From: Paragordius varius
Lineage: Eukaryota > Nematomorpha
Length of the DNA: 64,000 nucleotides
Assembly: GCA_964247055.1 (NCBI GenBank)
Contig: OZ176052.1
Location: forward strand, 6,138,001-6,202,000
Direction of reading: 5' to 3'
Positions 13,001-24,200 of this stretch are shown piece after piece (the first letter of the stretch is position 1; the number at the start of each line of letters is the position of its first letter). The notes under the pieces are model-generated. The model saw only the letters and a list, made by a program, of their open reading frames with translations. It was not told where the DNA came from and made no database searches. The translations under genes were made by a program, and so were the position numbers.

Positions 13001-16000
13001 TTAAAATACAATAAAAATTTGTATCCAATCATATTAAAAAAGCTATTGATAAATTTATCGCTCAAATTGTTACTAATAAAATAATGATATAGCATATTAT
13101 TTTTCAAGTATATCTTTGGAATATTAATTCCTTTAGATCAAACGTACATTGGGATACGATTGGATGTAAAACTATCATCCTTAATATTAGCCATATAGAA
13201 TGTATATGTAATCATACCACAAGCTTTGCCATATTGACTGATCATAAGGGCGTTTTGCTAAATTTGGATCCAACAAATACAATCTTACTTGACTTGATCA
13301 CCAATGTGGGCCTGATAGTTTCAAGTGTTTGTCTCATTGCAACCATACTTATTTTCCTTAAAGTCAGGTATAAATAGTTGGTTAGGAAGGGAATAGTAAG
13401 GAGGTTGGAAGGAATATAAAAACAGTAAATAGATCTATTACATGCCATTTCAGTATATTAATTGATTATAAGGGTACTTATATTACATGGTTGCCTTGTG
13501 TGAAATTTTTTCTTTTTTATTGAAGATTGTGGAGGGAAAATACAGTTTTTAATTATATATGTTAATTAAATCGAAAATCTAATGCATGGAAACAGGGATG
13601 TATATAAAATACTAGGCATTTAATTACCGAAATGGCCTAAAATAGCTCTCGTTGCTGTATATGCCCCAGGCGCCATTAATTAATGGGCACTGAAATAAGA
13701 TTTTTCATAAGTTAATACAGCTTTTTGCATGACTTTGGCAAAACAACGAAAGAGCGCTGTCAAGGTAGGCACCGACGGCAAACGCATGTTACGCCACTAG
13801 TTGGCCATATTTTAACTACTTTTTAAGTCTATCATAATGATACTAATAATAAAAAAAAACAAAATTAATTTTTGTATTTTTAATTTTCGTGAAAATAATT
13901 GGCCACAGCACATTGTTTTATCAGAATACTGATGTGCTCAGTACGTATTACTTTCTATGATAGATTGGTAATTAATTTATTTTTTAACCATAGAGCATTA
14001 CATGGTGAAAGAACTACCATACATCTCAATGTATGTTTCAATCTTCTGACAAGCGAAATTTTATTTCTTGCCGGCATAAATTTTGTCCATATCCAGGCTT
14101 TGTGCTCTATCATAGCAATCTTATTACATTACTTTTTCCTTACGACTTTTATGTGGATTCTGATGGAAGGTGTTTACTTTTTCATACTGCTGAAAAATGT
14201 GTTTGACGATGATAAATCGTATAAAGTTTGGTATCACGTCTGTTCATACGGTAAGCATTTTTAATTATAAGATAACGTTGAAAAATAGTTTTTCAGATAG
14301 AAATGAAAAACATTTTTTATTTAAAAATGATTTTTATTTTATTACATTGTATTAAGCTGAAGGGGTGGTGATTGAATGGTTAAAACATCGAATATGAGTG
14401 CGTCATAGTTCGAATCCCAAAATTATACAATTTTATATCCTAACTGTCAGCCTTGCACAAGTTGGTGTAAAAACTCTAATGGGTCATTCGATTGAAGTGT
14501 TTACCCTTTTAACACTTGGATACAACACATTCATTTTAGTCCTTCGATTCAAATTGGGGTAGTTAAATACCCCAGGCCAGTTAATAATTAAATTCTTCAA
14601 AAAATATGGAATGAATCGAAACCATGGCAAAATCATGCACTTATATAACATCAATAAACCCAAATATATAAAAAAATTTATTCAAAAATACTTGATATTA
14701 CTTATTTTAAGCTAAAACCGAAAGGTAAAAATTTAGTCAATGTGACATGCGGGCAATGGTAAAATTCAAAAACAATACAAAATAAACAGCTTTTATATTT
14801 CTATCAATGTTAGATGTAATTTAAATCAAAAATTAGCTTTGATTTTACCCTTAAAATTAAATAAAGACGATATTTTGCAAAATTTTTGTAAAATAAAAAT
14901 GGCGGCCAAGTAGTTTGACATGGAGCTTTTTTTTCAAAACAAAATTTTATTTAGATATTTTGGCATATTTACATAATTTTTATTAGGATAGAAGCATAAA
15001 TTTAAATTGGGACCGTTTCCTTCAATAGTTTTTTAAAAATCCTAACTCAAATTTAGTCTGGGGTATTTAGATACCCCAATTTGAATCGAAGTGTTAAATA
15101 AGAAAAATACCATAAAATAATTTATTATATTATTGTAACCTAGTCATGTGATTGACCATATTGGTTCATAATATTATAGAACTTTTTCGAATCCCACATT
15201 TTTTTGACACAATATCAACAAAAGAACAATTTTTAAATCAAAAATCTGTGTAATTAAAATCTTTTGTAATATCTATTGTTTTTATAATTTGCAAAGGAAT
15301 TTAGGACATTTCAAAGATGGGGTACATTATCATAAAATGCGCCTCGACAAATATTAAAGTAAAAATATTTGATTTAAAAATCTAACATATATAAAAAAAT
15401 TATCGCACTACCTCAGCTATTCTGTATTTTTCAAGACCTAGGCCCATTTTAAAGCTCATATCAAACTTATAACATTTTCATAGTTATTGTAAGTATCAGA
15501 AATGCGTTTTTTAGCTTGTGGTATTAATATTAAACCATTATTTTGGGTAAACAATGAAAGATAAGATCGTATGACACATAAGTCTCAAAATTAAAAGCAT
15601 TATTAATATATTAAAAACATTTTGTTATATCAGAGTAATATATTTCATTAGGATATATTTTGTGTGTAATTCAAAAAGCTGGAATGTAAAGTTTTCTGAT
15701 CATTCTAATAAATGAATAAATTAAAATTTGGCCTGTAAACATGAAATTTGGTCTAACTTAACATTTAAAATTAGTCTGTCATTTATTTATTGTTAATATT
15801 ACAAAGTAATTATTATGAGAAATTGTTTTTAAAGATATATCTGGAAAATCGATTACAATTTACGCCTAAAAAACAATTTATTTGTTCTAATAATCTAAAT
15901 TTGTTTTTTATTAATATTTACGGATGAAGAAAAAGATACCTATGAAATTAATTATCTTGGACACCAAAATTGAAATCGAATTTATTAGACTATTATAAAT

Positions 16001-17787
16001 TTTGTTGATATATAGTCTGTTCTAAAATAAATTGGTGGCAGAATTTACCTTCCCCGTTAAAAGCAGTTGTTGTGTTTATAATATAAAGTTAAAAATACAT
16101 CTTTTCTACAAATATATTTTCAAATAAATCAATCAATGAATTTTAGCTGTTCCGGCAATCATTGTTGGAGTTAGTTATGGTATATGGCCCAACGGGTATG
16201 GTACAGAACACAGTTGTTGGCTAAGCACCGAAAGGGGATTTATCTGGTCTTTCATGGGTCCCCTTTTATTTATAATCTTTATAAATGTTTGCATACTAGT
16301 CTATTCCTTACTCAGAGTCATGCACATTAAAGCACCTTCGAACAATAAAACAGGACGGTTTTGGTATATATTTATATTTAATAACTTGAGAAAAAAGGAA
16401 TAAATGTTTTTATTTGATAAATATATCCATGAAAATAATTTTTAAGCCAGATTTTATTTGTATGCTCTTCTTAGGAAATGGCTAAAGGGTTCGACAATTT
16501 TGCTATCAGTAATGGGTATAACATGGCTTTTTGGATTCATGTACATGAATAAACAAACTTTAGTATTTGCCTACATATTTTGTACCCTGAATGCTTTTCA
16601 AGTTAGCTTTTCTTTTTTAAAAAAACATGCGTTGAATTACAGTATGAATAAGTATATATTGCTAGAAAGTTATCAAATATTGCATAATAATAGCATATGC
16701 AGCAAAGTGAATTATTATTGGCTAAAATAATAAAAAATGTAATAACAACTATTAGCCAATAATTTATCCCTTTGTTGTTTATGCTATTTGGCTATAGTTA
16801 TTAACTTTCTAGCAATGTATACTTACTCATACTGTAGTAAAATATTGTGAGTTTTTTTAAAAAATTTAACCAGCAAATTTTTAGGAAATGTGTTATTAAT
16901 AATAGTATACAATTTAATTTATGGATTTGAAATTTGGCCAATTTGTTTGATTGTTAATAATAAAAAATTTATTTGAACTTAGAAAGGCGATTTTTCGTAA
17001 CTACCACATTATACTTTTATGGGTGAATGTTTTTACAAATGGCCCGACCAGTTATTTTTGATCAGTTAAAAATTTAATCTATTTCCAACATTTCTTCAAT
17101 AACGCATTTTGCGATTTTTGAACTTTGAAAAATATTAATAATATATGCCAAAATTTTAAATAAAATTGTATAATAAAAATATTTTTATCTTTTTTTGGCT
17201 CCATTAAATTTTTATCACATTAGTTAACCCGTATCGCGTCAATTTTAGAATTTATTTTTTGTTTGATAATGTTAGGGTTTATTCATATTCCTGTTCCACG
17301 TATGGATGAATGATAGAACTAAAATAGCTTTACTCAGGCATTTAAAACGCATGGGATTGCTGAATAAGTATATCGGCCCCATTTTAGCCACCACAAGTAC
17401 AACCGGGGCCGGTGGAGGGGAATCTATGGCTAAATCCAATGTAATTTTATTTTTTAATACGGAGCAATAAATATATTTTACGTTTATTTTTTTATTAACA
17501 AATCTCATATGAATCTTGATTGATGATATTGTGTTGAGATGTTAAATGCAGTTTTGTATTGTGGTGATTAAAATTTTTTCAATGAAGTAATTTTAACGAG
17601 CACCTATAATGATTTTTATGATTTTAATCATTTATTTTATTAATGTAACAAATTATAGTCAACGAAAGGTCCATATTTTCTTTCCAATTTCAGTATTAAA
17701 GGTTTTAAACCTTTAACGAATTCCGAAGTTGCCGAAGACGCAGATTTACCTGGAAAATTTAAACCATTATTAAATCGTGAATTTTAA
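4060..17787 (+). CDS. Adhesion GPCR (latrophilin-like): EGF, SUEL-like, C-type lectin, HRM-like, GAIN/GPS, 7TM
   Basis: Surface receptor expected to self-cleave at its GPS and signal through seven helices. Exons: 4060-4125, 6174-6251, 6506-6689, 6857-7402, 7601-7755, 8709-8891, 9289-9389, 10779-11022, 11192-11323, 11426-11687, 12315-12527, 13137-13367, 13994-14250, 16147-16357, 16475-16601, 17276-17440, 17694-17787. Codon phases agree at every junction except the last. Order: EGF (4060-6251); cysteine-rich SUEL-like region (to about 7090); complete C-type lectin domain with WIGL, NCAYL and WICR (7100-7755); HRM-like cysteines (8709-9389); GAIN; GPS with CNHTTSFAIL, so cleavage would be between the two T; TM1 near 13290-13367; TM2-3 in 13994-14250; CWLST loop and TM4-5 in 16147-16357; TM6 (GITWLFGF) and TM7. 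The TM region resembles latrophilins. The signal-peptide exon was not found; an exon ending in phase 1 must lie upstream of 4060. The junction 17440/17694 is out of phase; an alternative pair (donor in the GCCGGT stretch near 17410, acceptor at TTAAAG near 17702) would fit. Confidence 0.85.
4283..6130 (+). other. C-type-lectin-like exon cassette inside the EGF intron
   Basis: Three coding segments lie between the two halves of the EGF domain: 4283-4516 (starts CPEGFIDGGNHC, WFDARHLC), 4890-5066 (WTSGVYIKSDWFW) and about 5974-6130 (NCLSLNYVVCQTP). Together they read as one C-type lectin fold. The cassette enters in phase 1 and leaves in phase 1, as the skipped junction does. The join 4516/4890 is out of phase with the stronger donor; a weaker donor at AAA/GTTATA would restore it. 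The usual third cysteine and WND-like motif are missing, so this may be a decaying or alternatively used cassette. Confidence 0.55.
6368..6393. repeat. (TA)n microsatellite
   Basis: Uninterrupted TA dinucleotide run in the intron between the EGF exon and the SUEL-like exon. Similar runs lie at about 26519-26551, 29453-29477 and 32062-32079. Confidence 0.9.
8930..9075. mobile_element. hAT-1 family relic
   Basis: In an intron of the adhesion GPCR, GGGCCGCAAAAAAATATT on one side and CATAAAAAGCACCC on the other match, in reverse, the terminal regions of the hAT at 30900-33224 and of its short derivative at 3378-3595. Termini are eroded and no target-site duplication was seen. Confidence 0.45.
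9179..9266. repeat. Perfect 44-bp tandem duplication
   Basis: Two identical 44-bp units (9179-9222 and 9223-9266), each starting GATTTTTATAGTAAAAAACC, lie end to end just upstream of the acceptor of the exon at 9289. Being identical, the duplication is recent or an assembly artefact. Confidence 0.9.
9975..10130 (-). repeat. tRNA-derived SINE, copy 3
   Basis: On the minus strand the B-box-like CGAGTTTGATTCCC (plus-strand 10110-10123) is followed by CTGTTAGCCTTGGGCAAAGG and GTGTAAAAGC. The same succession occurs in the plus-strand copy at 14362-14505. It lies in an intron of the adhesion GPCR. Confidence 0.5.
14362..14505 (+). repeat. tRNA-derived SINE, copy 4 (best preserved)
   Basis: The head reads like a tRNA: an A-box-like stretch (TGATTGAATGGTTAAAACAT, near 14368) and a B box (AGTTCGAATCCC, 14407-14418). 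The body ACTGTCAGCCTTGCACAAG...GTGTAAAAACTC shared with copies 1-3 follows. It does not fold as a full tRNA, so it is a SINE and not a tRNA gene. It directly abuts the TTAA element starting at 14509. Confidence 0.6.
14509..15097 (+). mobile_element. TTAA miniature transposon, copy 1
   Basis: 589-bp element bounded by TTAA. The left end is TTAACACTTGGATACAACAC followed by a second terminus-like stretch (CTTCGATTCAAATTGGGG). The right end, inverted, is TTAACACTTCGATTCAAATT. Each end carries an inner hairpin of the form GGGGTA-spacer-TACCCC. A TTAA target suggests a piggyBac-type mechanism, but no transposase is present. It sits in the intron between the exons carrying TM3 and TM4. Confidence 0.75.
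16640..16834. mobile_element. Hairpin MITE with TA target site
   Basis: 195-bp near-complete palindrome. The left arm CAGTATGAATAAGTATATAT matches the inverted right arm CAGTATGAGTAAGTATACAT, and pairing continues to the centre. TA flanks both ends (16638-16639, 16835-16836), fitting a Tc1/mariner-type MITE. It begins 38 bp past the donor of the TM6 exon. Confidence 0.75.
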
Positions 17788-18273
17788 ATATATATATATG
17801 TGTGTAATAGGTATATAATGCTTTTATTATTAATATACCTAAGTGCAATGTTATCCCATTGTGAAGGAATTCAAAGGGAATCATTTAATTTGGATATATC
17901 AATGATTTATTATTCTATTACATTTATAATTTCTAGTCATTGTAACATAAAATCATTATATAATTATTGTTTGCCAAAAATTGTGAAATATTGGAGCCTG
18001 TATCTTATTATAAAAATAATGTTACAGTAAACAGCGGCCATATTTCATTGGTTATCAGGATCTTTTTTAATTGAAGAATAGAGAAAATATATGTAAGTTG
18101 TAAAGGTATTTTATTGTTTTTCATACGATAAAGCTTAAAAAATCCAATTGGCTTACAATATTAACCAATTAAAATACCTTTCTAACCAATAATACAGCTG
18201 TTTACTGTATGACAATTATTAAATAATTAAATAAATATGTATATATTATAATCATATTTTATAGTTGTCTCTT
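17788..18273. other. Tail-to-tail intergenic gap
   Basis: Separates the stop of the adhesion GPCR from the stop of the minus-strand peptide receptor. It contains an imperfect inverted repeat (CAGTAAACAGC near 18027 and GCTGTTTACTG near 18197, with ATTGGTTA in both arms) that may be a small decayed MITE. Nothing else was recognised. Confidence 0.4.
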
Positions 18274-21200
18274 CTATGTACTTTCTTCTATCACATTCGA
18301 TAAAATGGTGTGAGGTATCATAGCACCCTTACTTGGAGCATTTGAAATGGAAGGCATCACGATAATATTATAATTATTATTCTTATTATTATTATCTCGA
18401 TGATTAGAGAATTTAAAAAAGTTTTTGACGAAATTAAAATTGCATGTTGTACCACCAATAACATTTTTATCGTTTATCACAGGCTGTTGCTTTACCAGTG
18501 TTAATTCATTCATGTTTGACAGCGAGTGTTGATGATTATTAGGATTATTAAATGGATATTGATAATTATAATTATTGTTGTGATGATAAAGGGACGAAGT
18601 GGTTGTTTTTGTTGTCCCAACACCAAAAAACGATTTGCCATTCTTGCAATGAAAGACTTTGTCACGGAAATCACAAAGAGACATTAGGAAGGAGACTAAT
18701 CTACATAATTGGTACAGGCAATCGAGCAACGTGTATTTCAACGCTCTCCGATACTTGAGAGATATAACATTGTAAATGATGGGATTTATCGTAGCTGACA
18801 CATAAAACAGTATGCCAGAAATGTAAAACAGGACCTTGAATTCTTTAAGCCGCTGTTCATTCCAGTATCTCACGTAACTAAAGTGCAATCTTTGAGCTTG
18901 GTTTGGAGCGTAGCAAATGAAAAAGCAAATTACGACAGCAACTAGATTTGAACATACAAATATTATATATATCACGGATATAATGTTTTAGATTCCTCCG
19001 AATCTAATTTTTCTTTAACCAGTTCCGGTTCCACTTGCTTTTTCAGTTTCCTCTGTTTTTTGGTCAAATGGTTCAAAAATCGGGTGCATTTAAGTAAAAT
19101 TTTATTGTGGGCTATTTTTATTCTGAAAATCGGTTGTTATACTTAAAATAAAAGAAAACTTTCATAAATAAATGAATTTAATATGGTATAAAAATTAAAA
19201 AACTAAAAATTTATATTTCTTTTTGGTAAAATGGTTCCAACCGATTCCGGTTGCCAATCCCTGATAAGTTATACAAAATTGATTAAATTACACTAGACAA
19301 CAAATTTTAACTTTTTTTAACTGCCATTCTTGTAAATTTAAAATTTATTTCATTTAAGTACATAATTAGTATATCTGAAAAGAAAATTGGTCTAGCATAG
19401 AAAAATCTTTTTTTATTAGAGTTTATCGATAATTTTTGGCCCCGATTTAACATTAAGCTAGAAATTTCGAAAATTAAAAGTTTTAGATATGAAGCCAAGT
19501 ATTTTATATCATTCGAAAGAGCGCAAAAAACTGCATCTTTTAAATGGTAGTAAGTCATTTAAATCAATCGGAGGTAAAAGTTATTTGGATTTAAATGGTC
19601 GAAATTTTCAATCCTTAAATAAGTCAAGAATTTTCACAGACACACTAATTTGAAAATCATATAAATTATTTTAATATAATTATTAGGGTTATATTAATAT
19701 TTAATTTAAAAAAAATGTTTAAAAAAGCTTTTGGCTTGCTTTTTTAATAAAAATTATTATTATCATAAATATTTTACCTAGTGGATACTAAAATGCATAG
19801 TTATAACTGTAAAATTATTCCATAATGGCTATAAAAGATCAAAAATACCTTAAACTTTATTTTTATCTTTAAAATTTCGAAATTATCAGCATTATAAAGA
19901 AAATAAATTAATATTGATGAGATGGTAGTTTTTAAAAAACAAAAAACTTAAAAATGGCTGTTTTGAGTGACATAAAAGCAATAAAAAAATGTTTTAATCA
20001 AAAAAACTTTCTTGTGTTATCTTTTTTGGACATTCATCACCATCTAAACAAAGTTTGAGCTATTTTCATCCATTAGTTTTAAAAATATAATAATTAAAAA
20101 AAATGCTCTCGCTTCGCGCGTTTGTCGCTCTTTGTGTCCAATATTAACTGTCGATGTAATACATATTGGTATGCATTTTATAGAGTTTTCATTACTCTTT
20201 CGAATGATATATTACAAATGGGCATTACTTGTATATTTTGAAATAAAAATATTTTTTAGTAAAATTTTGATAAAGAGGGCGCATAATCAAAAAAATCAAA
20301 TTATACAAAATTTTTTCAACGAGTTATAATTTTTATTTCAGATTTTCTGTTAATATGATACTAAATATCAGAAAGTTCAAAAAACTCGAATGGCAGAAAA
20401 ATTTGTTGTCCAGTGTTATTTTGTTTGATTAATTGATTTTATAATTGTTTGCAATGATATCCTTAATACTTCTATTTTGTCAAAAGAACGTTTTAAGGAA
20501 AAGTTTCAAAAGAGTACCGCCAAAATTTATATTTAAGTTAATTTTATTTGAGATATATTATAATTTTAGAGTTAACATTTTCCCCTTTTATGGTCAATGG
20601 CAATAAAATGTATGTTTTGAAGTCTTTTTAGATGCTGCATAACACTAGAAAAAACAAATTTTAATTTTTTAAGTGCCATTCTTGCAAATTTAACATCAAT
20701 AGTATAGTATATCTGAAAAAAATTGGTCTAACTCCCAATAATTTTTTTATTAGGGTTTATCGACAATTTTTGGCCCCGATTTAGCATTAAACAAATTTTC
20801 ATAATTAATAGTTTTAGATATAGAGCCATGTATCTTATATCATTCGAAAGAGCGCGAAAAACTGTATCTTTCGAGTGGTAGTTAGTCATTTAAATCAATC
20901 TGTGAAAGATATTTGGGTATATATGGTCAAATTTTCAACCCTTAAATAAGTCACAAATTTTCACAGACAAACTAATTTAAATATGATATAAATTAATTTA
21001 ATTTAATTATTAGGGTTAAATTAGTAGAAAACTTATAAAAAACTGTAAAAAAGCTTTTCTTTTGATTTTTTAATAAAAATTATTATTATCATAATTATTT
21101 TACCCAGTGGATACTAAAATGAATAGTTATACTGTAAATTTAAATAATCGTCAAAGAGATTAAGTTAATTTTAACTTTTTTAGTCATTGAAATTTTGAAA

Positions 21201-24200
21201 TTATAATCAATAAATCAATATTAATGAAATTAATTTTTTACAAAAACAAAAAACTTAATGTTTGTTTTAAATGACATAAAAGCAATAAATAAATATTATA
21301 ATCAATCTGTTATCTTTTTTGGTCATTCATTGCCATCTACACAAAGTTTGAACTATTTTCATCCATTTTAAAATATATCAATTATGAAAAACGATCTCGC
21401 TTAGCGCGTTTGTCGCTTCCTATGACCATCAAGCATTTTATAGAGTTTTCATTACTCTTTTCGAATGATATATTACAATCGGGCATTTGTTGTATATTTA
21501 AAAAAAAACATTAAAATTTTGATAAAGAGGGCGGACGCATAATAAAAAAAACAAATTATAAAAAAATCTTAGGTGGAATTATACTTTTTACTTCAGATTT
21601 ACTGTTATGGTAGTAAATATCAGAAAATGCAAAAAGCTCGAGTGGCAGAAAAATTTGTTGTCTAGTGCAATTAAATGGTTAACACATTACCTTTTGGAGT
21701 ATTTGTATATCCCATAGCTATTTAAAATTTAAACATCTTAAGAATTATAAAAGCATTGGACGAAATAAAAAATATGCTTTTTTAGTTTTTTATGCGCATG
21801 TTGCAAAAATTTTATTTTTGAAAACTAAATTTTGTAAAAAAAATCCTCATCTCACAGTTTTCGTCGCCATTTTGTTTTCTTTGGATATTTTTATATTAAC
21901 ACTTCGATTCAAATTGGGGTATCTAAATACCCCAGACAATATTAAAGTTTATATTTTTATAAAACTACTGAAAGAAACAGTCCTAATTTGAATTTATGCT
22001 TCTATCCTGAAAATTATATATTAAGTCAAAATATCTAAATAAAATTTAGGAAAAAAGTTCCGTATCAAACTACTTAGACGCCATTTTTATTTTCAACATT
22101 TTTGCAAAATATCCTATTTATTTGATTCTAAGGATAAATTTAAGTTTACTTTTTTATTAAAATCACATAAACATAATTATAAACAGAAAAAGTGATATAT
22201 TTTGCAATGTGTTCATATTTAACTTATGAACACATATCATAATGGCTAAATTTTAAGCTTTGAGTTTTACCTCTGAATAAGTAATATCAAGTAATTTTGC
22301 ATGAATTTTTTATTATATTTTGGTTGATTAGTGATATATAAGCCCAAACTTTTGCCATGGTCTCAATTTATTCAATATATTTTAAAATATTTAATTTTGA
22401 ACACAAGCCTGGGGTATCTAACTACCCCATTTTGAATCGAAGGATTGAAATTAATGTGTTGTATCCAAGTGGTAATACAACAGAAATATATATTATGTTA
22501 AAAATATTAATCAACTTCAGATAGCTTTTATTATATTTCAGCAATTTTTTTATATTTATTAATTTTAAAATCAGCTGTTTCTTTCAATCATGTTTTGGAG
22601 CTATCCGAATTCGGGACTTCAAAAGTTACAAAACATGTAAAAAATATAAGATTTTTATCTAATACAGGAGAACAGTTTACTTAAATTATAACCAAAACTT
22701 TTACCACAATAGTTTATTTACATGTTTAATGCCCTGTATTCCAAAATTTAACCATCTATAAAAAATGAAAAGATAATGAAGTGTTAAATAACGGTATGAC
22801 AATTATCACAAACCATATTTCGAAGATAAAAAATATAAGAAGTCAAAAGTTAAACTATAATAAAATATTACTACACTGTCTATTTAATTAAGCAACAACC
22901 AAAATTTTAGGAAAATTTAAAAAAAAATTGAGGAAAGTTTTGACAGTTAGTATCAAGGGAATTATTTTTGAGAACAAAATTTAAGAACTAATTTTAATTA
23001 TATATCAAAAAAAGTATGGCGTAGACACATAATTAATCAAAACTTTTTATGGGAATGAATTATGCAAGAGTATTTAAAATACCATTAAAAACTAATTTTG
23101 TTGATGAATTACTTTTAATTGTTATTACTGCTATGCAAATTTGATTCCAACTATTTTATTCTAAAAGTTGTGACGTGGTCTATAGAAAATTTGCATAAAC
23201 GTCATAAAAAAGGTGTCATACATAAAAATAATTATAATAGTTCATTAAAAAAATATAATTTCCATCCCAGAAACTACTTGCCGATTCTGGATGCTCGTTT
23301 CTCAAACCGAACCAAATTTTGTTTTTTATACAAATGTAAATGCCGAAAGCTCTGTTTTAGGCCATGTGAACGTATTGGTAATATATAACGATAATTTGGA
23401 TAATTTTATGATATACTATACGCAGTTTATTAAATTTTTGAATTTGTTTACATTCCTGAAGGCCATATTTTCCGAATGAATGATTGGCTTTTAGAATCCG
23501 AAAGTATTTTTGGCCAAACTCCATATGAGAGAAATGCCGAAAAGATGCAATAAAGAGCTTATTATCAGTGTTTTCACTTAACTTTGAAACAAACCGCTTA
23601 AAATCTTTATATAATTTTAATGATAAGAGGTGGGCACTAAAGGCAACCACCCAATAAAGTATTTAAAATTTTATATTTTTATAAAAAAATACCGAAATTA
23701 TGGCAAAAGCTTTGGTAAAATAATTTTAGGATAATATATAAAACATTTGTATACAATTTATTTTATAAAACATGGTCTATAATTAATAAGCTTAAAGTTT
23801 TAGCCAAATCTTATAAGTCTATTAATTTTAAAAGTAAACATTAAAGTTTTAAATACCATACTCTTTTTGTTTAACGTGAGGTACTGTGCAGTAAAAAAAC
23901 CAGTGAAATTTTATGATACATTGAACAAAATTTGTTGAATACCAAAGCATTATAATATATAAATATTGACCAAAGATAAAATTTAAACTTGGTGAAATCT
24001 ATAAAAGCATAATTTCTTAAAAAATCAAAAAATATCGGAGCTAGGTTGGGTAATCTATTCTATATTATTTTTTAAAAGTTAGAGACAAGATATTAATCAG
24101 CTGTATGGCCTATTACTATTTGGCCTTTTTTTCGCTTATATGGCATGTGACTTTCAATTTTTTGTCTAAACTCCGATTATTACATAATTTAATTCTTTCA

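Noticed and set aside
14362-14420. Possible tRNA gene, because A-box- and B-box-like stretches are present
   Set aside because: No cloverleaf or acceptor stem can be drawn, and the body is shared with other SINE copies.
17800-18030. Open frame with a hydrophobic start resembling a signal peptide
   Set aside because: Low-complexity AT-rich sequence, no conserved motif, and it follows directly on the stop of the adhesion GPCR.
18552-18758. Plus-strand open frame
   Set aside because: It is the antisense shadow of the last exon of the minus-strand peptide receptor.
23119-23650. Overlapping short open frames on both strands
   Set aside because: No family resemblance, no splice-bounded structure; they lie in an intron.
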